Below, in pieces: positions 59,039 through 64,000 of a DNA stretch of 64,000 nt. The notes beneath the pieces were generated by a model. The model was not told the DNA's origin. It was given only the letters and a program-made list of their open reading frames with translations, and did no database searches. A program made the translations under genes and the position numbers. How positions within the stretch are numbered: the first letter of the stretch is position 1; each line of letters starts with the position of its first letter. Source of the DNA: JAAYJK01 sp964531295 (GTDB lineage: Bacteria > Bacillota > Syntrophomonadia > Syntrophomonadales > Syntrophomonadaceae); assembly GCA_964531295.1 (NCBI GenBank), contig CAZHHJ010000001.1, positions 1 to 64,000 of the forward strand. The letters are read 5' to 3'.

Positions 59039-59071
59039 AACAAAGGGCGACACGCTGTGCCGCCCTTTGTT
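59039..59071 (-). terminator. Hairpin terminator downstream of murA
   Basis: Perfect 11-bp stem AACAAAGGGCG / CGCCCTTTGTT with an inner CAC/GTG pair, about 75 bases past the murA stop. The T-rich end is short on the minus strand; a longer T-tract (TGTTTTTTT) exists on the plus side. Confidence 0.6.
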
Positions 59072-59143
59072 AATTTCATTTGTTTTTTTCCGCAATCCAA
59101 AAACTGCCTGGCTCAAGTCAATATCATACTTGTTCTGCAGTTC

Positions 59144-60394
59144 TTATTTTACTTCAGCCCCCAGGGAGACTAATTTATCGGTAAGATTTTCGTATCCTCT
59201 AAATATATGGATAGCATTATCGATTTGGGTTTCTCCATCCGCTGCCAGTGCACCTAGAACCAGTGCCGCCCCAGCCCTCAAATCAGTAGCCTTAACTCTG
59301 GCAGCGCACAGTTTGCCTATGCCCTCAACCACAGCGGTATGACCTTCAACCTTTATTTTAGCTCCCATGCGTTTTAATTCATCAACTATCTGAAAGCGAT
59401 TTTCAAATACGTTTTCTACTATTACACTGGAACCCTGACTTATGCACAATAATGCCATCATCTGCGATTGCATGTCCGTAGGGAATCCAGGATAAGGCAG
59501 AGTTTTAATATCAACCGGACGGATACAGGGTCCGGCTTTAACCAGTATACCCTGATCATTTTCTTCCACCTGGGCTCCGGTTTCTTGGAGCTTGGCAATA
59601 ATAGGATGTAGGTGAGTAGGAATCACATTTTCCACCAGAACTTCTCCCCCGGTAATTGCAGCCGATATCATGTAGGTACCCGCTTCAATACGATCAGGAA
59701 TTATGGCGTAACGCCCGGCGCTTAATTTTTGAGTTCCCTCCACTTTTATAACGTCTGTTCCAGCTCCCCGAATACGTGCCCCCATGGAATTCAAATAATT
59801 AGCCAGGTCGACTATCTCCGGTTCCTTGGCGGCGTTTTCAATTATACTGGTGCCCGGCGTTCTAGATGCCATCATGATGATGTTTTCGGTGGCCCCTACG
59901 CTGGGAAAATCAAGATATACCCTGGCCCCGCTCGGATTGTCAGCCCGGGCATAAATATACCCATGTTCAATCCGAGTCCGAGCCCCCATGGCTTGAAGGC
60001 CTTTGATGTGGAGGTCCATGGGGCGAGAGCCTATATCACATCCACCTGGCATGGAAATTACTGCTTCCTTGCTGCCTCCCAGCATAGCCCCCAGAAACAA
60101 ATTGGAAGCCCTCAAGCGTTTGCCCAACTCATAGGAAGTCCTGGTCTTGATCTGAGCGGGATCTACAAATATTGATAAACTATGATCTTCATTCCATCTA
60201 GTTTGGGCCCCTATTTCATTTAGTATCTGTATCATTACTTCTACATCTCTTATGCGGGGCAAGTTATCCAGTATAGTTTCTCCCTCAGCCATTATGCTGG
60301 CTGCCATGATTACCAGTCCGGCATTCTTGGCACCACTCACACGGACTTTACCGTTTAAAGGTTTTCCACCTTTTATAAAGAGAGTTTCTTTCAA
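59144..60394 (-). CDS. murA: UDP-N-acetylglucosamine 1-carboxyvinyltransferase
   Basis: First committed step of peptidoglycan synthesis: transfers enolpyruvate from PEP to UDP-GlcNAc. 416 residues; Lys23-Asn24 (SGAKNA), the fosfomycin-reactive Cys119 in PGGCDIGSRP, and GYENLTDKL at the end. A TTG start six bases after GAGAGGTG. Cys rather than Asp at 119 predicts fosfomycin sensitivity of this copy. Whether a second MurA exists elsewhere cannot be seen. Confidence 0.96.
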   Translation of the reverse strand: MKETLFIKGGKPLNGKVRVSGAKNAGLVIMAASIMAEGETILDNLPRIRDVEVMIQILNEIGAQTRWNEDHSLSIFVDPAQIKTRTSYELGKRLRASNLFLGAMLGGSKEAVISMPGGCDIGSRPMDLHIKGLQAMGARTRIEHGYIYARADNPSGARVYLDFPSVGATENIIMMASRTPGTSIIENAAKEPEIVDLANYLNSMGARIRGAGTDVIKVEGTQKLSAGRYAIIPDRIEAGTYMISAAITGGEVLVENVIPTHLHPIIAKLQETGAQVEENDQGILVKAGPCIRPVDIKTLPYPGFPTDMQSQMMALLCISQGSSVIVENVFENRFQIVDELKRMGAKIKVEGHTAVVEGIGKLCAARVKATDLRAGAALVLGALAADGETQIDNAIHIFRGYENLTDKLVSLGAEVK

Positions 60395-60412
60395 TGATTA
60401 CACCTCTCAACT

Positions 60413-61243
60413 CTATATACTCTGCAAAAAATTGCTTTCTAACGTATTATAATCAACCCCCAGGGCCATATATACAGCATCTTCCATGCTGTTGCCCTCA
60501 CCCAGATAGTTTAAAATATCCAGCAGGCTCTGTTCTCCATTATTATCAAGCAGGTATTCCACTACCTGCAGTGATTCCCAGTAAGCTACCCTCTGATCTA
60601 ATTCATCGAACTTTTTATTCATTACCTCAAATCCATAATAATCTGAGGACTGTAGGGAAGATGGCTCTACAAATTCGAACCCCGTTAACTTCTTCTCCAC
60701 ATATTGAGCAATTCCTTCTGTAAACCAGCGTGAATAATTTCCTTTAGTGATATCATCCACCAGCAAATGCGCAAATTCATGATATACCGGCCCTTCGCTG
60801 GAGAATATTTGTGGCCAGTTAGCGGTTCCATTTATCCATTGCTGGGGAGAGAGTAGCCTGATAGTGCCTGCCCAGTATACCCCCATAGCCTTTTCATCCT
60901 TTTCCCACCCAAAACTTTTTGCCAGACTGGCACTATCTGGGTATACGATAATAGTGGTTTTACTATCCGGTTTACAGGCTAAAATATTTGAAACCTTACC
61001 ATAGGCATCTTCCGCAACTTGACCTATCACTTCAATATAATCCTCATCTACCGGGAGATATCTAATTTGGAAATGTTCTGTTTCTGTTTGTATAAAATCA
61101 GCAGTTTTCCAGTTAATTTCCTGGGCCACGAAGGCCCTGACCACCGCCTGACTGTTCCTGCCGACTAATAAAATCAGCAGGCACGTGGCTAGCAACAGTA
61201 ATAAGCTGTTTTTATATGGTGCAAGTGCTTTGAGTGCGTTCAT
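60413..61243 (-). CDS. Membrane-anchored peptidase-MA-like protein
   Basis: 276 residues: one N-terminal membrane segment (about 12-30), then a domain with zinc motif YHEFAHLLV and, 18 residues on, WFTEGIAQYVE, the HExxH...E pattern of peptidase MA/M61-like gluzincins. HFQIRYLPVDEDY and TIIVYPDSASLAK are typical of this group. Likely outside the cytoplasm; substrate unknown. Upstream of murA by 18 bases, so probably in the same transcript. Confidence 0.85.
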   Translation of the reverse strand: MNALKALAPYKNSLLLLLATCLLILLVGRNSQAVVRAFVAQEINWKTADFIQTETEHFQIRYLPVDEDYIEVIGQVAEDAYGKVSNILACKPDSKTTIIVYPDSASLAKSFGWEKDEKAMGVYWAGTIRLLSPQQWINGTANWPQIFSSEGPVYHEFAHLLVDDITKGNYSRWFTEGIAQYVEKKLTGFEFVEPSSLQSSDYYGFEVMNKKFDELDQRVAYWESLQVVEYLLDNNGEQSLLDILNYLGEGNSMEDAVYMALGVDYNTLESNFLQSI

Positions 61244-61315
61244 AATCCTGGCCCTCCCCTCCGATGCCCATTATACTATGGGGAGAGGGGTCAAAGGGGT
61301 GGCCAAATTATGGAA

Positions 61316-62224
61316 CTATTCTTTTAGAAACTCGCTTACTGCAGCCGCTGCCATGGCTCCATCGCCAACTGCTGTTGACACCTGTCTCAGCTTCTTGGAA
61401 CGAACATCTCCGGCGGCAAAAATACCGGGGACCGAAGTCATCATGTTTTCATCAGTAAGAATATATCCGCTGGAAAGATCTAATAAATCACTCAGGAAAT
61501 CACTGGCAGGTATCATACCAATGCTTACAAAAACGCCTTCCACTTCCAAATTCTCCTCTTGTTCCGTTTTTACATCATACAAAACCAGATTTTTCATCAT
61601 GCTCTTATCGCCTTCAATACGTTTAACAATCTTATTAAGCTTTAATTCAATCCGGGCATCTTTTAACATTTTATCCAGGGTAGTTTCATTAGCCCTGAAA
61701 CCTTCGCGCCGGTGAACCAGATATACTTTAGAAGCGATTCCTGACAAATAGAGGGCTTCTTTGGCGGCTGAATCACCACCACCAATTACTGCTACCGGGC
61801 TTTTTTGAAAGAATAGCCCATCACAGGTAGCGCAGTAGGAGACGCCCTTGCCGGCGTATTCCTTTTCCCCATCTACTCCCAGTTCCCTCCGGCGCGCTCC
61901 GGCCGCAATAATAAGTGCTCGTCCCTGGTACTGGCCTTGTGGGGTTGTTACCGTCTGGACCCCATCCTGGGAGTTAATAGCCAACACTTCATCATAGACT
62001 AATTCCGCCCCAAAGTTTTCGGCCTGTTCCAGAAACAATGCCATTAATTCTCCTCCATTAATACCTTGGGGAAAACCGGGATAATTTTCTATAATATCGG
62101 TGATCCCAGCATTACCTCCGGGTATATTGGATTCCAGTATCAGTGTTTTTAGTTTGGCCCGACCGGTATAAATAGCAGCGGTTAACCCAGCTGGACCAGC
62201 ACCAACAATTATTACATCGTACAT
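61316..62224 (-). CDS. trxB: Thioredoxin reductase
   Basis: 302 residues. FAD motif GAGPAGLTAA, redox pair Cys131-Cys134 (CATC), NADPH site GGGDSAAKEAL with HRREGFRA at 171-178, and GDVRSKKLRQV, complete for the low-molecular-weight type. The HRRxxxR pattern supports NADPH over ferredoxin-type flavin variants. AAAGGAG precedes the ATG. Reduces thioredoxin; no thioredoxin gene lies next to it. Confidence 0.94.
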   Translation of the reverse strand: MYDVIIVGAGPAGLTAAIYTGRAKLKTLILESNIPGGNAGITDIIENYPGFPQGINGGELMALFLEQAENFGAELVYDEVLAINSQDGVQTVTTPQGQYQGRALIIAAGARRRELGVDGEKEYAGKGVSYCATCDGLFFQKSPVAVIGGGDSAAKEALYLSGIASKVYLVHRREGFRANETTLDKMLKDARIELKLNKIVKRIEGDKSMMKNLVLYDVKTEQEENLEVEGVFVSIGMIPASDFLSDLLDLSSGYILTDENMMTSVPGIFAAGDVRSKKLRQVSTAVGDGAMAAAAVSEFLKE

Positions 62225-62242
62225 GCTTTTTCTCCTTTCTTG

Positions 62243-62279
62243 AAAATAAAAAGCCCTGACCCATACGGATCAGGGTTTT
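62243..62279 (-). terminator. Rho-independent terminator after the LysM-G5-M23 gene
   Basis: On the minus strand CCCTGATCC-GTAT-GGGTCAGGG, nine pairs with one T-G, then CTTTTTATTTT. Confidence 0.9.
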
Positions 62280-62288
62280 CGAATTTAG

Positions 62289-63632
62289 CTACCTCAAATA
62301 ACCTAAGGGATTTTGAAAACTGCCGTGCAATTGAACTTCAAAATGCAGATGTGGTCCGGTACTTCTGCCCGTACTGCCCAGCGTCGCAATAGTCTCGCCT
62401 TTTCCCACCCTTTGTCCCAATGAAGCAACCAAGCTATTACAATGCGCATAGCGAGTCACAATCCCATTACCATGATCTACTATGATAAAGTTGCCATATC
62501 CACCCTGATATCCAGCGAAGGTTACATAGCCACTATCAGCAGCCTTGATAGGGGTTCCCCTCTTAGTAGCAATATCAATCCCAGAATGTCCGCTTCTATA
62601 ATACTGGGTGATAGAACCATATACCGGCCAATCCAGCGCGCCTGTTCCTCCACCGCCAGATCTGGATGCCACCTGCACTACATTGGTCCCTTTGATTATT
62701 ACCTTATTTACAGGTTTTTTAACAATACTCTCTTTCAATATTTCCCTGTCCTGTACCACCCCATTTATTAGGGTAGCTATATAGGCTATATGTTTTTGGC
62801 CATCCAAACCAGCCTGTTTTACTTTTATGCGGGAGGATGCTTTATCGACTATTATCTCGGTCTCGTAGGGGATGGCTTCCGTTTTCTCCCCCTCTACTTT
62901 ACTCAAAACACTTATGTAAGGTTTGCTTTTCTCTAATATCAGTTCCTGCCCCAGACTAAGGTCTTCTGTTTGCAATTTGTTGGCCTGCAGAATATCATCC
63001 ACATACATATCGTTCTTGCGAGCAATCTGCCACAGACAGTCGCCGTCTTTTACTATATACTTCTGCGGAGCCAAGGTACCAGTAGTTATAAGGTTAATAG
63101 CTTCTCCCCTTGATAACACGTCCTCCGGGTCAACCATACTTGTCTTAACTTCGACTTTTTCTGCGAAAGATACTTCCAACAATTTTTCATTCTGATCCAT
63201 AGTACTGTATTCAGCTTTCATGTCCTCGAGCAACTGTTCAGCCTGTTCTTGCTTATCGATATAAGCGATGACCTTGCCATCAACACTGATAGCTGCTGCT
63301 AGGGTCTTGATATCCAGTTCTTTGGCTAGAAGCCCTTTTATCTCATCTGCCGGCGTAATAGCATTTCTGCTCACCTGAGTCTTTTTATACTCGATTATAT
63401 TACAAACTTTCATTTCGCGATCAGTTTTGTCATTACATTCTGCTTCCAACTGGGCTGTTATTTCGTCCACCTGATCACTTGATTTAACAAAAAACTTTTC
63501 CTGACCATCTATGTAGACTGCATAAGCCGGTGTCTTAACCCCCAAAAGCCCTACCAACAACACTGTAACAATAACGAGGGATACCGCTACCATTGGTAAT
63601 CTATCCCTGTAGACACTAAAATTTGCTATCAT
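62289..63632 (-). CDS. LysM-G5-M23 peptidoglycan hydrolase
   Basis: 447 residues: membrane anchor (about 14-32), an N-terminal region of unknown fold, a LysM module (about 190-238, YIVKDGDCLWQIARKND), a G5 domain (about 245-320), and a C-terminal M23 endopeptidase with HSGIDIAT and HLHFE zinc ligands and YAHCNSL. The ATG at 63632 lies nine bases after GGGAG; a start at 63668 would overlap the upstream gene. Resembles spore or vegetative cell-wall hydrolases of Clostridia. Confidence 0.92.
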   Translation of the reverse strand: MIANFSVYRDRLPMVAVSLVIVTVLLVGLLGVKTPAYAVYIDGQEKFFVKSSDQVDEITAQLEAECNDKTDREMKVCNIIEYKKTQVSRNAITPADEIKGLLAKELDIKTLAAAISVDGKVIAYIDKQEQAEQLLEDMKAEYSTMDQNEKLLEVSFAEKVEVKTSMVDPEDVLSRGEAINLITTGTLAPQKYIVKDGDCLWQIARKNDMYVDDILQANKLQTEDLSLGQELILEKSKPYISVLSKVEGEKTEAIPYETEIIVDKASSRIKVKQAGLDGQKHIAYIATLINGVVQDREILKESIVKKPVNKVIIKGTNVVQVASRSGGGGTGALDWPVYGSITQYYRSGHSGIDIATKRGTPIKAADSGYVTFAGYQGGYGNFIIVDHGNGIVTRYAHCNSLVASLGQRVGKGETIATLGSTGRSTGPHLHFEVQLHGSFQNPLGYLR

Positions 63633-63661
63633 ATAAAAATTCTCCCTGTATTTATTCTTTC

Positions 63662-64000
63662 TTAGCATTCGATTTTAATGTGCAAAGATCCTTCTTTCTG
63701 AATCATTTTCTTCTCTTTATTCGCCATTTGTTTTCTTAAATCCATATAAATCGCGCCTTCGATCCGCTTTTTATGCATCTCGCAGCTAAGCTGATGAGGC
63801 TTGCGTAAATTCTGGTTGCGGTAATAAGCATTAGCATGGCAACCACCTCCGCAAAAATACCTGGCCCAACAATTCCGGCATTCCTTGTCCTTGAGTTGAT
63901 GGCTGGCAAAATCTTGCCGTATTTGCTGGTTTTTAATCCCCTGAAAGATATCCCCCATATAGAAAGTTTGGTCACCCACGAATTGGTGACAGGGATATAT
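63662..64000 (-). CDS. SCIFF-peptide radical SAM maturase, C-terminal part only
   Basis: The visible 112 residues run into the window edge at 64000. YPCHQFVG, CRNCWARYFCGGGCHANAYYRN and CEMHKKRIE form the SPASM/twitch cluster region of the maturase that makes thioether links in the SCIFF peptide (six cysteines in forty-five residues), universal in Clostridia. The radical SAM core and the SCIFF gene should lie beyond 64000. A GTG inside (63979) is not the true start. Confidence 0.88.
   Translation of the reverse strand: MYPCHQFVGDQTFYMGDIFQGIKNQQIRQDFASHQLKDKECRNCWARYFCGGGCHANAYYRNQNLRKPHQLSCEMHKKRIEGAIYMDLRKQMANKEKKMIQKEGSLHIKIEC

Overview
The window looks like a chromosomal segment of an anaerobic, spore-forming, low-to-moderate GC Firmicute of the Clostridia, most like Syntrophomonadaceae (Syntrophomonas). 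This is inferred from gene content and order, not from a database search. Supporting signs are strong Shine-Dalgarno sequences, frequent TTG/GTG starts, spo0F, zinc-type ribosomal protein L31, and the tail of a SCIFF-peptide radical SAM maturase. No rRNA, tRNA, CRISPR array, intact insertion sequence or prophage was seen.

Positions 1-30.4 kb, almost all on the minus strand, follow the old Bacillus/Clostridium order: F0 ATP synthase genes, glyA-rpiB-ywlE-mntP-ywlC, prmC-prfA, DUF1385, rpmE, rho-glpX-fsa-fba-spo0F, pyrG-rpoE-argS. Accessory modules interrupt it. These are a biotin uptake island (bioN-bioM-bioY-birA, with a BirA operator over the bioY promoter), a GntR regulator with an intact promoter/operator but a truncated ABC partner, a YhaM nuclease paired with an uncharacterised radical SAM protein, a LysM/M23 hydrolase, and a femX-like, alr-like, sppA, Yip1 envelope operon.

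Positions 30.4-57 kb are accessory, on mixed strands. They hold an M1-like peptidase, an aldehyde dehydrogenase preceded by two very small ORFs, a GAF/HD-GYP protein, a cyclophilin, WalJ, a YbhG/F/S-like exporter whose YbhF is split into two complementary degenerate ATPases, and an SLH-transglutaminase surface protein. They also hold a zinc-ribbon RDD protein, an Fe(III)/AfuA-type ABC importer ending in a membrane-anchored seven-bladed propeller, a histone-deacetylase-fold protein with an altered catalytic residue, YitT and DUF554 membrane proteins, a WYL regulator, a tiny zinc protein and a patatin.

Positions 57-64 kb return to conserved minus-strand genes: rlmH, htrA, murA, a peptidase-MA-like protein, trxB, a LysM-G5-M23 hydrolase and the SCIFF maturase cut by the window edge. 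Cell-envelope building and remodelling is the recurring theme (murA, alr-like, femX-like, two M23 hydrolases, htrA, sppA, SLH protein).
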